Assembly (NCBI GenBank): GCA_026396875.1 | Contig: JAPLVY010000007.1 | Location: 1-64,000 of the forward strand | Direction: 5' to 3' | DNA length: 64,000 nt | Source of the DNA: Candidatus Falkowiibacteriota bacterium | Lineage (GTDB): Bacteria > Patescibacteriota > Patescibacteriia > Patescibacteriales > UBA12465 | In this document: one piece after another, positions 25,761-34,256 of the stretch | How the letters are laid out: each line of letters starts with the position of its first letter | Position numbering within the stretch: the stretch's first letter is position 1 | The notes under the pieces: generated by a model | What the model was told of the DNA's origin: nothing | What the model saw: only the letters and a program-made list of their open reading frames with translations | The model's database searches: none | Program-made: the position numbers and the translations under genes

Positions 25761-26474
25761 ATGAAAAAAGAACAAGGAAAAAAGACGAGCGCAAACGTGG
25801 CCAAAAAAAAGGCTATGAATGCTGAATTGTTCGATCGCAACAAAGCCTACACTTTGGCGGAAGCGATTGAAATTGCCAAAAAATCAAGCACGGTGAAATT
25901 TGACGCTTCTATTGAAGTGCATTTTCGTCTTGGTATCAACCCGAAAAAAGGAGACCAGCAGGTCAGAGGCGCAGTAAGTTTGCCTCATGGTACCGGAAAA
26001 ACCGTCAAGGTTGCAGCATTTGTCACCGCCGATAAGGAGAAAGAGGTGAAAAGTGCTGGCGCCGATTATGTTGGTGGCGAGGAACTGATTGAAGAAATCA
26101 AGAGAACGGAAAAAACCGATTTTCAAGTCGCCGTCGCTACCCCTGACATGATGAAGAGTTTGGCCTCAATCGCTAAGATTTTGGGAACAAGAGGCTTGAT
26201 GCCATCTCCCAAGAACGATACCGTTACCTTGAATCCAGCAAAAGCCGTCACTGAACTCAAGAAAGGAAAAATTTCTTTCAAAAATGACGACACTGGAAAC
26301 TTGCATGCGGTTATTGGTCGAGTAAGCTTTGACAGCGCCAAGCTTGTTGAGAACTATCAGGCGCTCCTGGATACCGTGAAAAAAGCCAAACCGGCTACGG
26401 CCAAGGGATCATATTTAAAAAATGTGGCCATCTGTTCGTCGATGGGTCCTGGCATTAAAGTAACCATCTCATAA
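25761..26474 (+). CDS. rplA: 50S ribosomal protein L1
   Basis: The 237-residue product contains the two-domain L1 fold: FDASIEVHFRLGINPKKGDQ, the middle domain with ATPDMMKSLASIAKILGTRG and LMPSPKNDTVT, and the C-terminal signature AICSSMGPGIKVTIS. It binds 23S rRNA at the E-site stalk and commonly represses its own mRNA. No rplJ or rplL follows; the operon ends at a strong terminator. Confidence 0.97.
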   Translation: MKKEQGKKTSANVAKKKAMNAELFDRNKAYTLAEAIEIAKKSSTVKFDASIEVHFRLGINPKKGDQQVRGAVSLPHGTGKTVKVAAFVTADKEKEVKSAGADYVGGEELIEEIKRTEKTDFQVAVATPDMMKSLASIAKILGTRGLMPSPKNDTVTLNPAKAVTELKKGKISFKNDDTGNLHAVIGRVSFDSAKLVENYQALLDTVKKAKPATAKGSYLKNVAICSSMGPGIKVTIS

Positions 26475-26502
26475 AGCAAACCGTCACCGCTCCCATAAAG
26501 AG

Positions 26503-26548
26503 CGGCCGGTCAAGTTCATTTGTTGTGAATTTGGCCGGCCGTTTTTTT
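26503..26548 (+). terminator. Terminator of the secE-rplA operon
   Basis: CGGCCGG (26503-26509) pairs with CCGGCCG (26535-26541). The stem continues inward over TCAAGTTCA/TGAATTTGG with mismatches. Seven T follow. Confidence 0.88.
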
Positions 26549-26557
26549 ATTATTTAA

Positions 26558-26584
26558 AAAACCGTTTGTTAAACAAACGGTTTT
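26558..26584 (-). terminator. Terminator of the thioredoxin gene
   Basis: AAAACCGTTTG (26558-26568) pairs perfectly with CAAACGGTTTT (26574-26584). It lies 23 bp after the stop of the minus-strand trx gene. Confidence 0.75.
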
Positions 26585-26607
26585 CTTCATTTTCGAACAA
26601 ACATTCA

Positions 26608-26925
26608 TCAAACAGTTAAATGTTTTTTGATTGTATCTTCATAAATTTCTTTGCGTGAAAGTCCGACAATTTTGTCGACTGACACTCCTTCTTTCATAAA
26701 ATGCACAACAGGGATGCTGCGCACTCCCATTTCCGCGGTGAACTCCTTTTGTTCATCCACATTAACTTCGAAGAATGCAATTTTTTTGCCAACACTCTCG
26801 CTGGCGATCTTCTCCAGGATTGGATGAAGCCCTCTACAAGGACCGCACCATTCAGCTGAAAAACAAATAATTACTAAAGTCCCAGCGGCCAAATTATTGG
26901 CCGCTTCTTGCTTGTATTGTTCCAT
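26608..26925 (-). CDS. trxA: Thioredoxin
   Basis: The 105-residue product has the active site FSAEWCGPCRGLHPIL with the redox pair Cys-Gly-Pro-Cys, a FFEVNVDEQKEF strand, and the cis-Pro loop GVRSIPVVHFM. There is no signal peptide, so it works in the cytosol as a thiol reductant. The gene stands alone with a promoter (TTGACT-17-TAATGT) and terminator. Confidence 0.95.
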   Translation of the reverse strand: MEQYKQEAANNLAAGTLVIICFSAEWCGPCRGLHPILEKIASESVGKKIAFFEVNVDEQKEFTAEMGVRSIPVVHFMKEGVSVDKIVGLSRKEIYEDTIKKHLTV

Positions 26926-26952
26926 TGTGTACTTTTTAAATAACGTGCTTGA

Positions 26953-26981
26953 ACATTATCATAAAAATACATTAAAGTCAA
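26953..26981 (-). promoter_or_regulatory. Promoter of the thioredoxin gene
   Basis: On the minus strand TTGACT (26981-26976) and TAATGT (26958-26953) are spaced by 17 bp. TGA directly before the -10 makes it an extended -10. Confidence 0.65.
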
Positions 26982-27016
26982 TACTAAAAAAGTGCCAATT
27001 TTAGGGCTTTTTATCA

Positions 27017-27850
27017 CTAAGCAGCTACCGTAGACCAGCTAGACAATTCTGATATTCTTTCGTCAATAGCCTTCAGGCCTGCTAAGTACTGTCTTTTAAC
27101 TGGGCCATCAACTTCAATTGAGCCCCTGGAACAATTATACCAATCGGTGAGATATGGTTGATGATTATCAGCATCAATCATGATTGTGGTGCCGGTAGTA
27201 TCAAGCCCAACATACCCCCTCTTAGCTGCCTCAATATAAACATTCTTGATTTTCTCCCAGATAGTTGCAAGCTCTAACGAGTCGGAAATTTCATGACTCA
27301 TCATTGCTTCCTGCAGGTCAGAGCCGACAATAAATTCTTCCAATAATGAACCCTTTTCCCCTTGGTATACGGCGCCATAAGTTTCAGGAACGCCAGTTAA
27401 TTCTTGCAAATCATCAAGAACTGCCGCCTCATCATAAAGATGATCGACAATGATCGCATCGTTATCAGATTCTTTTTGCAAATTTTTATAAGTTTTTCCA
27501 CTATCTGTACTTACCACCATTGAATCCTCTCTTTTGCCATCTTCCTCATCCCCTGAAATTGGGTTAAGGCTCTCATACCGGTTTCTGACAAAAGTTCTCT
27601 CGGACACATACTTGTCCTCTCCAGTTCTCAAATCATGCACCTTCATGCGAAATAAGGGGCCGAAAACGCCGCGACTCAGTGCTTCCCTTTCTCCAATCAA
27701 TTCTAAGCCGCTTTTAATTAACTGGGCTTTCACTAACTCTATATCAGGAGCATTTTCTGCAAAATTTTTCTTTTCTCCCTCCTTAGAGTTAATTACTTTA
27801 AGCTCCTCAGGAGAATCAATAAGCTCGTTTTCTTGTTTTTCGATAGTCAT
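27017..27850 (-). CDS. Orphan protein with degenerate kinase-like C-terminal half
   Basis: The product has 277 residues and no signal or membrane segment. The first 130 residues are acidic and look partly disordered. From about residue 145 the order of motifs resembles a protein-kinase fold: GSLLEEFIVGSDLQEAM (hinge-like), then AAKRGYVGLDTTGTTIMI in place of the HxDxxxxN catalytic loop, and PYLTDWYN in place of DFG. The catalytic Asp may be kept in GLD, but the expected His and Asn are gone. I infer a pseudokinase or a distant kinase-like protein. The N-lobe Lys and P-loop are not recognised. Confidence 0.4.
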   Translation of the reverse strand: MTIEKQENELIDSPEELKVINSKEGEKKNFAENAPDIELVKAQLIKSGLELIGEREALSRGVFGPLFRMKVHDLRTGEDKYVSERTFVRNRYESLNPISGDEEDGKREDSMVVSTDSGKTYKNLQKESDNDAIIVDHLYDEAAVLDDLQELTGVPETYGAVYQGEKGSLLEEFIVGSDLQEAMMSHEISDSLELATIWEKIKNVYIEAAKRGYVGLDTTGTTIMIDADNHQPYLTDWYNCSRGSIEVDGPVKRQYLAGLKAIDERISELSSWSTVAA

Positions 27851-27881
27851 ATCTTTATCTATTTTAAAACTCTTATCTAAT

Positions 27882-27911
27882 ATTATAATACATCCAAAAC
27901 AAAGATGCCAA
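27882..27911 (-). promoter_or_regulatory. Promoter of the kinase-like orphan gene
   Basis: On the minus strand TTGGCA (27911-27906) and TATAAT (27887-27882) are spaced by 18 bp. Confidence 0.65.
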
Positions 27912-27973
27912 TGAAATATTTTGGGTATTTATTCTAATATTTTAGCAAACTCGCCATAGTGGCAATAAACATA

Positions 27974-28002
27974 TTGACTAAATCAAACAATCATGATATT
28001 TT
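27974..28002 (+). promoter_or_regulatory. Promoter of the 28085-28723 gene
   Basis: TTGACT (27974-27979) and TATTTT (27997-28002) are spaced by 17 bp. TGA immediately before the -10 gives an extended -10. The leader is about 75 nt. Confidence 0.6.
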
Positions 28003-28084
28003 AAGAAACGAGCGGAAATCCACCTCGTAGTGAAAACTGCTCGATTCAGACCTTTAACAATATTCATTAATATCATAATCAAAA

Positions 28085-28723
28085 ATGAAAAAAGCAATTA
28101 TTATTTTTATTTCTTTGCTCGTTTGTGCTGGAGCAGCTGAACTTGCCCTTAAATCCTCCAATAAAAAAATTCAAGGAGAAATCATTAGTGGAAAAACACT
28201 GGAAGACCTGTATTCCCTGCACCAAAAAAAAGACAGCATATATGTTATTGGCGAAGTCCGCCTGCGGGAGTTAAAAAAAGAAATATTGCAAAAATATTTC
28301 CCCGATGAAGATTCTCTGCAATTCAAAGTACTCAAAGAAACCACTCAAATTGGTGGCCGTATCGCTGGCTCAGTTTTTCGAGAAGGAGTTGAAAAACTCT
28401 TTGTGATTTCACCAGAAAAAGGAATTGGGTACCTGATGGATAACGACAAGGAGCAGATTATTAAACTTCACGTCGGATTCATTTCTAATAAAATTTACGA
28501 GAAAATTGGTGAGACCGCCGAAGAAAACTTCAAAAATTTTGGACAAGCTCAGATTTGGCTCAGCACAGATGCCAAGAAAATTTTCATCTTTTCTGGCGAA
28601 AAAGGAGAAACCAAAGAAATAAACCCCGGAAGCGGAGAAGTTAGTAATTTGGGACCATTCTACAAACCAAACGGCAAAATATTGCTAGAAAGAGCAAAAA
28701 AACAATTTGTTCCATTATTATGA
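28085..28723 (+). CDS. Hypothetical exported protein, 212 residues
   Basis: I do not recognise the family. A signal peptide or N-terminal anchor is clear (KKAIIIFISLLVCAGAAELA); the single Cys is not in a good lipobox. The exported part is charged and mixed alpha/beta. It includes EKLFVISPEKGIGYLMDNDK and AQIWLSTDAKKIFIFSGEKG, which look like repeated beta hairpins, so a small propeller-like or beta-rich fold is possible. It is a single-gene unit with a promoter and terminator of its own. Confidence 0.5.
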   Translation: MKKAIIIFISLLVCAGAAELALKSSNKKIQGEIISGKTLEDLYSLHQKKDSIYVIGEVRLRELKKEILQKYFPDEDSLQFKVLKETTQIGGRIAGSVFREGVEKLFVISPEKGIGYLMDNDKEQIIKLHVGFISNKIYEKIGETAEENFKNFGQAQIWLSTDAKKIFIFSGEKGETKEINPGSGEVSNLGPFYKPNGKILLERAKKQFVPLL

Positions 28724-28731
28724 ACTACCAG

Positions 28732-28765
28732 AAACCGCCCATCTAATTAAATGGGCGGTTTTTAA
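28732..28765 (+). terminator. Terminator of the 28085-28723 gene
   Basis: AAACCGCCCAT (28732-28742) pairs perfectly with ATGGGCGGTTT (28751-28761), followed by further T. Confidence 0.8.
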
Positions 28766-28822
28766 TTACACCGACTTAAACAGGCTAAAAAATTAGATAT
28801 TTCCAATTGTTCAGAAGTAATG

Positions 28823-28851
28823 TTGACTAGATTTCCTGAAATTGCTAATAT
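28823..28851 (+). promoter_or_regulatory. Promoter of the RRM protein gene
   Basis: TTGACT (28823-28828) and TAATAT (28846-28851) are spaced by 17 bp. The leader is about 65 nt. Confidence 0.65.
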
Positions 28852-28921
28852 TCCCCTTGTAAGGCCAGAAAGGTCGTTCTTACGCTAAAAACTAACCGCT
28901 CACGCGAAAATACAAAATAAG

Positions 28922-29176
28922 ATGAAGAAATTATTCGTTGGTGGACTTGCCTTCAAAACTACTGAAGACGGTCTGCGCAGTTTGTTCGCTCAGGCTGGTG
29001 AAATCGAGTCGGCAGTGGTCATTATGGACCGCATGACCAATCGCTCCAAGGGCTTCGGCTTTGTGGAAATGGTTACCGAGGAAGATGCTCAAAAAGCAAT
29101 CTCGATGTTCAACGGCATGGAATTTGAGGGTCGCCGCATCGTTGTCAACGAGGCTCGCCCACTTGAAAGACGCTAA
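28922..29176 (+). CDS. RNA-binding protein with a single RRM domain
   Basis: This 84-residue protein is almost entirely one RNA recognition motif. RNP2 is KLFVGGLAF at residues 3-11 and RNP1 is SKGFGFVEM near residues 42-50, with the aromatic residues needed to stack on RNA. The C-terminus is basic (ARPLERR). Small RRM proteins of this type in bacteria often act as RNA chaperones, for example under cold shock. It is a single-gene unit with a promoter and bidirectional terminator. Confidence 0.92.
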   Translation: MKKLFVGGLAFKTTEDGLRSLFAQAGEIESAVVIMDRMTNRSKGFGFVEMVTEEDAQKAISMFNGMEFEGRRIVVNEARPLERR

Positions 29177-29204
29177 GTGACACAGCTCAATTTATAGAAA
29201 AAAT

Positions 29205-29234
29205 AAAAAACACTCCGGTTTCGGGGTGTTTTTT
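29205..29234. terminator. Bidirectional terminator between the RRM gene and iscU
   Basis: AAAAAACACTCCG (29205-29217) pairs with CGGGGTGTTTTTT (29222-29234), with one G-T pair. It ends both converging units. Confidence 0.8.
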
Positions 29235-29254
29235 ATTATCTTAACCAAACAAAA

Positions 29255-29698
29255 TTACTTCTTCTCGACCACAATTTTCTTCGCCTTTTTTACTTCTTCC
29301 CTTACCTCTTTCTTCAGTTTTTCATCAATATGTTTTTCGTAGTCCTTAATCGCTTTCTGTAAGCCTTCGACGGCCATGATTGAGCAATGAATCTTTTGTT
29401 GAGGCAAACCACCCAGATCTTCAACGATTTCCTTCCATTTAAAGTTTTTTGCGTCTTCAACCTTCATTCCTTTGATTTTTTCGGTCATGATCGATGCAGT
29501 CGCAATATTGGAAGCACAACCAAAAGACAAAAACTTCACATCTTTGATTTTTCCTTTATCTACTTTGAGGTAGAAATTTAACTGATCACCACAAACCATG
29601 TTGCCAATTTCTGCAAAACCGTCCGGTCTATCCATTTTGCCAATATTCTTCGGATGAAGAAAATGATCAATTGTTTTCTTAGTATATTTTAGAGCCAT
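29255..29698 (-). CDS. iscU: Iron-sulfur cluster scaffold protein (IscU/NifU N-terminal type)
   Basis: The 147-residue product carries the three cluster cysteines in order: NMVCGDQLNFYL, SFGCASNIATASIM and KIHCSIMAVEGL. It lacks the LPPVK motif seen in HscA-using IscU, which fits the NifU-like/SufU-like forms in CPR. The C-terminus is a Lys/Glu-rich extension. It receives sulfur from the adjacent cysteine desulfurase and passes Fe-S clusters on, for example to the hydrogenase encoded at 34985-36682. It is the last gene of the cca operon. Confidence 0.92.
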   Translation of the reverse strand: MALKYTKKTIDHFLHPKNIGKMDRPDGFAEIGNMVCGDQLNFYLKVDKGKIKDVKFLSFGCASNIATASIMTEKIKGMKVEDAKNFKWKEIVEDLGGLPQQKIHCSIMAVEGLQKAIKDYEKHIDEKLKKEVREEVKKAKKIVVEKK

Positions 29699-29773
29699 AT
29701 ATTTAATTATTCATTTAGTTTTTAGCTACAAAAAAACACGAGCTCAAAAATTAAATGAATAATACTAATTTAA

Positions 29774-30931
29774 TTATAATTTGGACACTGGGGAAAATTC
29801 TCTGAGTCTGCCCACGGTTTCTGTTACCATTTTAATCGTATAATCTATCTCTTTTTCGGTCGTCTCTTTTCCAAGAGAAAAGCGGATATTGCTATTTAGG
29901 AAGTGTTTGCTAAGACCAATGGCCGCTAAAACACTGGAAGCCTTGAGATTGGTCGCCGAACAGGCCGAGCCAGTAGAAACAAAAATTCCCTTGTAAGATA
30001 AGTCGATCAGAATTGCTTCCCCTTCGACATAACCAAACATCACGTTCAAATTTGCTGGTACTCTTTCCTTGATGCTGCCATTAACCTGAATATCCGGCAA
30101 GTTCTTTTTTAATCCATCCCACAGACGATCACGCAATTTTTTAACGCGCTTCACATATTCTGAGCGTTCTTTGTACGCTATCTCTAGGGCGCTAGTCATG
30201 CCAACGATCCCTGGCAAGTTATAAGTGCCCGCTCTCTTTCCTTCTTCTTGCCCGCCACCGATAATTAGAGGTTCAGCATAAACCGCCGGATTCAGATAGG
30301 CCAGTCCAACTCCCTTGGGGCCACCAAATTTATGAGCCGAAAGACTTAGGGCGTCAACGCCTAATTCTTTGATATCAATCTTCAGATACGGCACTGCCTG
30401 CACTGCGTCCGTGTGGAAATAAGTTCCATATTTTTTTGCTAATTTCACGAGCTCGGAAATATTCTGAATCGTACCAATCTCGTTATTAACCATCATCACG
30501 GAAACAAGAACTGTTTTTTTATCAATTAGCTTTTCTAGTTCAGAAATTTCAACTAGCCCTTCATAATTAACTGGAACAATAGAAACTCGAAATCCTTCTT
30601 TCTCTAATTGGCGTGCCGATTCACGAACGCAAGGATGTTCAATCGCTGAAATAATTACATGATCTCCTTTCTTGCGATTAGCACGAGCAATTCCCTTGAT
30701 CAAATAATTATTTGCCTCCGTAGCACTGCTAGTAAAAATTATACCGCGTGAATCGGCACCAAGAATCTTGGCAACTTTCTCGCGACAATCGGTTAAGACA
30801 TTGAAGTTCTCTTGGCCCATGGTGTGAATAGAAGAAGCATTACCGTAATTAACTGAAAAATATGGCAACATCACTTTTAAAACACGAGGATCGACTTTGG
30901 TGGTAGCGGCATTATCAAGATAAACTTTCAT
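29774..30931 (-). CDS. iscS: Cysteine desulfurase
   Basis: This 385-residue PLP enzyme has VYLDNAATTKVDPRVLKVM at the start, the His and Asp of HTDAVQAVPY, the PLP lysine in SLSAHKFGGPKGVG, and the persulfide cysteine in STGSACSATN. The short active loop matches the IscS/NifS group I type. It releases sulfur from cysteine for Fe-S clusters and tRNA thiolation. It lies 3 bp after the cyclophilin gene and upstream of iscU. Confidence 0.95.
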   Translation of the reverse strand: MKVYLDNAATTKVDPRVLKVMLPYFSVNYGNASSIHTMGQENFNVLTDCREKVAKILGADSRGIIFTSSATEANNYLIKGIARANRKKGDHVIISAIEHPCVRESARQLEKEGFRVSIVPVNYEGLVEISELEKLIDKKTVLVSVMMVNNEIGTIQNISELVKLAKKYGTYFHTDAVQAVPYLKIDIKELGVDALSLSAHKFGGPKGVGLAYLNPAVYAEPLIIGGGQEEGKRAGTYNLPGIVGMTSALEIAYKERSEYVKRVKKLRDRLWDGLKKNLPDIQVNGSIKERVPANLNVMFGYVEGEAILIDLSYKGIFVSTGSACSATNLKASSVLAAIGLSKHFLNSNIRFSLGKETTEKEIDYTIKMVTETVGRLREFSPVSKL

Positions 30932-30934
30932 AAT

Positions 30935-31735
30935 TTATTTCAAGACAATACTATTAATCACGATCGGTGTTATTGGGCGATTGGCATCACCGGTTGCTGC
31001 CTTGGAAATAGCATCAACCACATCCATACCTTCGGTTACCTCACCAAACACCGCATGCTTGCCATCTAAATAGGTGTTGTCAGCAACGTTAACAAAGAAT
31101 TGAGAACCACCAGTATTAACTCCTGCATTAGCCATAGAAATTGTACCACGGACATTGGAAAGGCCAGGACCAAATTCATCTTTAATTGCATAGCCAGGAC
31201 CACCAGTACCCCAGCTACTCTGTAGGGAGTCGTCTTTGGTCAATTGGTCTCCGCCCTGAATCATAAAATCAGGAATTACACGATGGAATTTTACGCCATT
31301 ATAGTAACCGATATTGGCCAGGTTCATAAAATTCATTACTGTCTGGGGTGCCTTGTCGCTATAAAACTTCAGGGTAAAATTACCCATATTAGTGCTGAAA
31401 ATGGCCTGACTATATTTAGCGGCCAGATTTTCAAATTTACTTGGATCAACTGTCATCATATCAATTTTTTTAACTTCTCCGGCTGGCTGAGTGACTTGAC
31501 TGTCAGCTCCAGGAATACCGGCAAGTTCTTGTTTAATTTTATCTTTATCAACACTATTATCTCCTCCTGTTTGACTATTAGCACTAGCGGCAGCACTAGA
31601 ACTAGCTGACGCGGCAGCGTCTTCGTTTAGGATGTCTGCGGCACTAGACTTTTTTGGAGTGGAAGTGTCGGCACCACAAGCAGAAAGCGTTAAAGCGCTA
31701 ATTACCAAAAGAGAAAATAAAAAATACTTTTTCAT
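30935..31735 (-). CDS. Cyclophilin-type peptidyl-prolyl isomerase, lipoprotein
   Basis: The 266-residue product starts with a lipoprotein signal: SALTLSAC with the lipobox Cys near residue 20. A Ser/Ala/Asp linker follows. The cyclophilin domain occupies about residues 105-266: VKFHRVIPDFMIQGGD, GTISMANAGVNTGGSQFFV and DGKHAVFGEVTEGMDVVD. The catalytic Arg and the FMIQGGD core are kept. It would fold exported proteins on the outer face of the membrane. Its placement between cca and iscS appears to be a gene-order matter only. Confidence 0.92.
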   Translation of the reverse strand: MKKYFLFSLLVISALTLSACGADTSTPKKSSAADILNEDAAASASSSAAASANSQTGGDNSVDKDKIKQELAGIPGADSQVTQPAGEVKKIDMMTVDPSKFENLAAKYSQAIFSTNMGNFTLKFYSDKAPQTVMNFMNLANIGYYNGVKFHRVIPDFMIQGGDQLTKDDSLQSSWGTGGPGYAIKDEFGPGLSNVRGTISMANAGVNTGGSQFFVNVADNTYLDGKHAVFGEVTEGMDVVDAISKAATGDANRPITPIVINSIVLK

Positions 31736-31757
31736 ATTATTTTACATTTAGCTTTCC

Positions 31758-33263
31758 TTAGACGTGAAAGCTTTTTTTTAAATCATTATCATCTTCCTCG
31801 CGACGGCTATCGATTTTCTCTCTGGCTTGCTCTCGAAGCTCAGCCAAGTTAAAACTTTCTAGTTGTCGCGCTTTTTCTAATAAATAATCTTTTTTGTTTA
31901 GTTCAGGATCTTCAATTACCTCCGAAAGCAAGACGTCAAGAATTGCTCCAATTTTGGGACCAGGTTCAAGTTTTAGTTCGCTCATGAGACTATAGCCGTT
32001 AACGGCTAGCATTTTCACAGAAATTGGATCATTTTGAACCTTTTCCAGCATGTACTCCAAATGCCTTAATTTATAAGGCATGCCCTTCGGGGTGCCAGAA
32101 CCGAGGCGATCGGCAATGCGCAAGTCAATTAAATCTTTTAGATTTTCTCGACCAACTTTTACAATCAGGCGTCTGACCGAAGCTGCGGTCACCTCTCCTA
32201 CATTATAGTAGAACATGTGATTTTTCACTAGGTTAACCACTCGCAAAGAATCATCGGTGGAAAATTTCAAACGTTTCATGATTCTTTCAACCTGTCTGGC
32301 GCCAACGTATTCATGGTTATAGAAAGTGGCCGCACCATCGATAAACTTTCTGGTTTTTGGTTTACCAATATCATGAAAAAGCCCGGCTAGACGTACCTGC
32401 CAGTCAGCACTAGGACAATGCTTCAAGGTATTAACATTATGATCAAACACTTGATAGATATGATGATGATTCTGATCCATCGCCACCCCCTCTTCTAACT
32501 CCGGAATAATATACTGAAGTAACTTACAATCATGCATCAAACGTATTCCTGCCGCTGGACGACCTGACTTGATAATTTTGACCAGCTCATCACGAACTCT
32601 CTCTTTGGAAACAAATTTCACGGCCCCAGCTAACTTTAAAATTGCCCGCTGCGTCTTGGCTTCGATTTCAAATCCCAATTGAGAAGAAAAACGAATTGCT
32701 CTCATCATACGCAAAGCGTCCTCCTTAAAACGTTCAGTCGGCTCACCAACTGCACGAATTATTTTGTCCTTCAAGTCACGACGGCCACGGAATAAGTCTA
32801 CCAGTTCGTAAGACTTGTCATCGATTTCAAGTAATTCGCGATGGGCTTTCAATTCCTGGCCCTTAACGGCCAATCTTAAAGCCAGAGCGTTAATCGTAAA
32901 ATCACGGCGCTCCAAATCTTTGTCAATTTCCGTCTCAAAAAGCACTTCGTCTGGATGGCGTCTGTCGGAATATCCTTGTTCACTGCGATAAGTAGTAATT
33001 TCAATGACGTCTATTAATTCGCCCTTACCGGAATTATCGGGGAGCTTGCGCAGAGGTAGCAAAACAGTGCCAAATTGATTCTCGTATTTTCCCTCAGGAA
33101 AAACCGCCAGAATCTCTTCTGGCGTGGCATTAGTCGTTAAATCCCAATCTTGAGGTTCTCGACCAAGCAAAAAATCACGGACACAGCCGCCGACAATATA
33201 GGCTTCAAAGCCTTTTTTCTCTAATTTTTGCAACAATTCTAGAATGTAAACCGGAATAACCAT
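31758..33263 (-). CDS. cca: CCA-adding tRNA nucleotidyltransferase with HD domain
   Basis: The 501-residue product has the class II nucleotidyltransferase head: AYIVGGCVRDFLLGREPQDW, then DLTT completing the DxD pair, and RRDFTINALAL. An RNA-binding domain (DALRMMRAIRFSSQLGFEI) follows, then a C-terminal HD domain (LAGLFHDIGKPKTRK, TFYNHEYVGARQ). It adds or repairs the 3' CCA of tRNAs; a poly(A) polymerase role is the alternative. The promoter lies at 33288-33316. Confidence 0.93.
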   Translation of the reverse strand: MVIPVYILELLQKLEKKGFEAYIVGGCVRDFLLGREPQDWDLTTNATPEEILAVFPEGKYENQFGTVLLPLRKLPDNSGKGELIDVIEITTYRSEQGYSDRRHPDEVLFETEIDKDLERRDFTINALALRLAVKGQELKAHRELLEIDDKSYELVDLFRGRRDLKDKIIRAVGEPTERFKEDALRMMRAIRFSSQLGFEIEAKTQRAILKLAGAVKFVSKERVRDELVKIIKSGRPAAGIRLMHDCKLLQYIIPELEEGVAMDQNHHHIYQVFDHNVNTLKHCPSADWQVRLAGLFHDIGKPKTRKFIDGAATFYNHEYVGARQVERIMKRLKFSTDDSLRVVNLVKNHMFYYNVGEVTAASVRRLIVKVGRENLKDLIDLRIADRLGSGTPKGMPYKLRHLEYMLEKVQNDPISVKMLAVNGYSLMSELKLEPGPKIGAILDVLLSEVIEDPELNKKDYLLEKARQLESFNLAELREQAREKIDSRREEDDNDLKKSFHV

Positions 33264-33287
33264 AAATTTTCACTAAAATGCCTATCA

Positions 33288-33316
33288 ATTATATATCATA
33301 ATTTCTTATTTGACAA
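33288..33316 (-). promoter_or_regulatory. Promoter of the cca-cyclophilin-iscS-iscU operon
   Basis: On the minus strand TTGTCA (33316-33311) and TATAAT (33293-33288) are spaced by 17 bp. Confidence 0.7.
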
Positions 33317-33401
33317 ATAAATTACTTTGTATTGGTTTTGTTTAAATAACAGAAAATAGTGGCTCAAAATATCAAACTAATAACACCAACATCCCTTTAC
33401 G

Positions 33402-33410
33402 TGCTATAAT
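33402..33410 (+). promoter_or_regulatory. Extended -10 promoter of the second SIMPL gene
   Basis: TGCTATAAT at 33402-33410 is a perfect extended -10. No clear -35 is seen. The ATG is at 33442. Confidence 0.6.
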
Positions 33411-33441
33411 GTTATTAGAAAATAATTAATTTCTAAAACTT

Positions 33442-34182
33442 ATGAAAAAATCTCAAGTATTTTTAGCAGTGCTGCTGATTCTAGCAGTCACCGCCATCGT
33501 TATCTGCGCTCTAAGATTTAACGGCCAACAAAAAAACGAAGATCGTTTCTCCGTTTCTGGCTCGGGAATAATTTATGCGAAGGCGGACATTGCCAATATT
33601 CAGTTGGGCTTCAAAACTGAAACCAAAAAAACTGCCGCTGAAGCCACTATCGAAAGCAGCGCCAAGATGGGCGACATCATTAAGGCCATTAAAGCTTTAG
33701 GTGTTGATGAAAAAGACATTCAGACCAATAGCTACAATCTCAATCCGGTCTACAACTACACCAACATCAAGGGGCAGGAACTGGCCGGCTATGAAGTCTA
33801 CCAGAACCTTAGCATCAAGGTGCGCGACCTAACCAAAATTGGTGAAATCATTGCGAAGGGTACTGAAAAAGGCGCCAATCAAATTGGCGGAATCAGCTTC
33901 ACCATTGACGATGAATTTGCCTTGAAAAATCAGGCTCGCGAGTTAGCAATCGGAAAAGCCAAGGAAAAAGCGGCCTTGATTGCCAAGCAATCTGGGATGA
34001 AACTCGGCGAAGTAAAGAGTGTTTCGGAAAATTCCAATGAAGGAGGCATTATCCCAATGTACGCTAACGCCAAAATGGATTTGGCTATCGGCTCCGGCGC
34101 CACACCAATTGCTAGTCCAGAAATTGCTACCGGACAAAATGAAATTAAAGTTGACGTCACTCTCACCTACGAAGTAAAATAA
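33442..34182 (+). CDS. SIMPL (DUF541) domain protein
   Basis: The 246-residue product has an N-terminal anchor or signal (VFLAVLLILAVTAIVICAL) and a SIMPL domain (FSVSGSGIIYAKADIANIQL, SYNLNPVYNYTN, QNLSIKVRDLTKIGEI). It ends in EIKVDVTLTYEVK. It is related to the gene at 10992-11771 but lacks the cytosolic Cys-rich head and has a shorter C-terminal loop. The function is unknown beyond an envelope location. Single-gene unit with a terminator at 34205-34239. Confidence 0.85.
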   Translation: MKKSQVFLAVLLILAVTAIVICALRFNGQQKNEDRFSVSGSGIIYAKADIANIQLGFKTETKKTAAEATIESSAKMGDIIKAIKALGVDEKDIQTNSYNLNPVYNYTNIKGQELAGYEVYQNLSIKVRDLTKIGEIIAKGTEKGANQIGGISFTIDDEFALKNQARELAIGKAKEKAALIAKQSGMKLGEVKSVSENSNEGGIIPMYANAKMDLAIGSGATPIASPEIATGQNEIKVDVTLTYEVK

Positions 34183-34204
34183 TTAAAACAACTCCAAAAA
34201 AAGG

Positions 34205-34239
34205 AAAAAGGCTACATCTTTTGAATGTAGCCTTTTTTT
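34205..34239 (+). terminator. Terminator of the second SIMPL gene
   Basis: AAAAAGGCTACAT (34205-34217) pairs with ATGTAGCCTTTTT (34225-34237) and further T follow. It also lies at the 3' end of the converging gene at 34257. Confidence 0.85.
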
Positions 34240-34256
34240 GTAAAATACCTTTGTCC

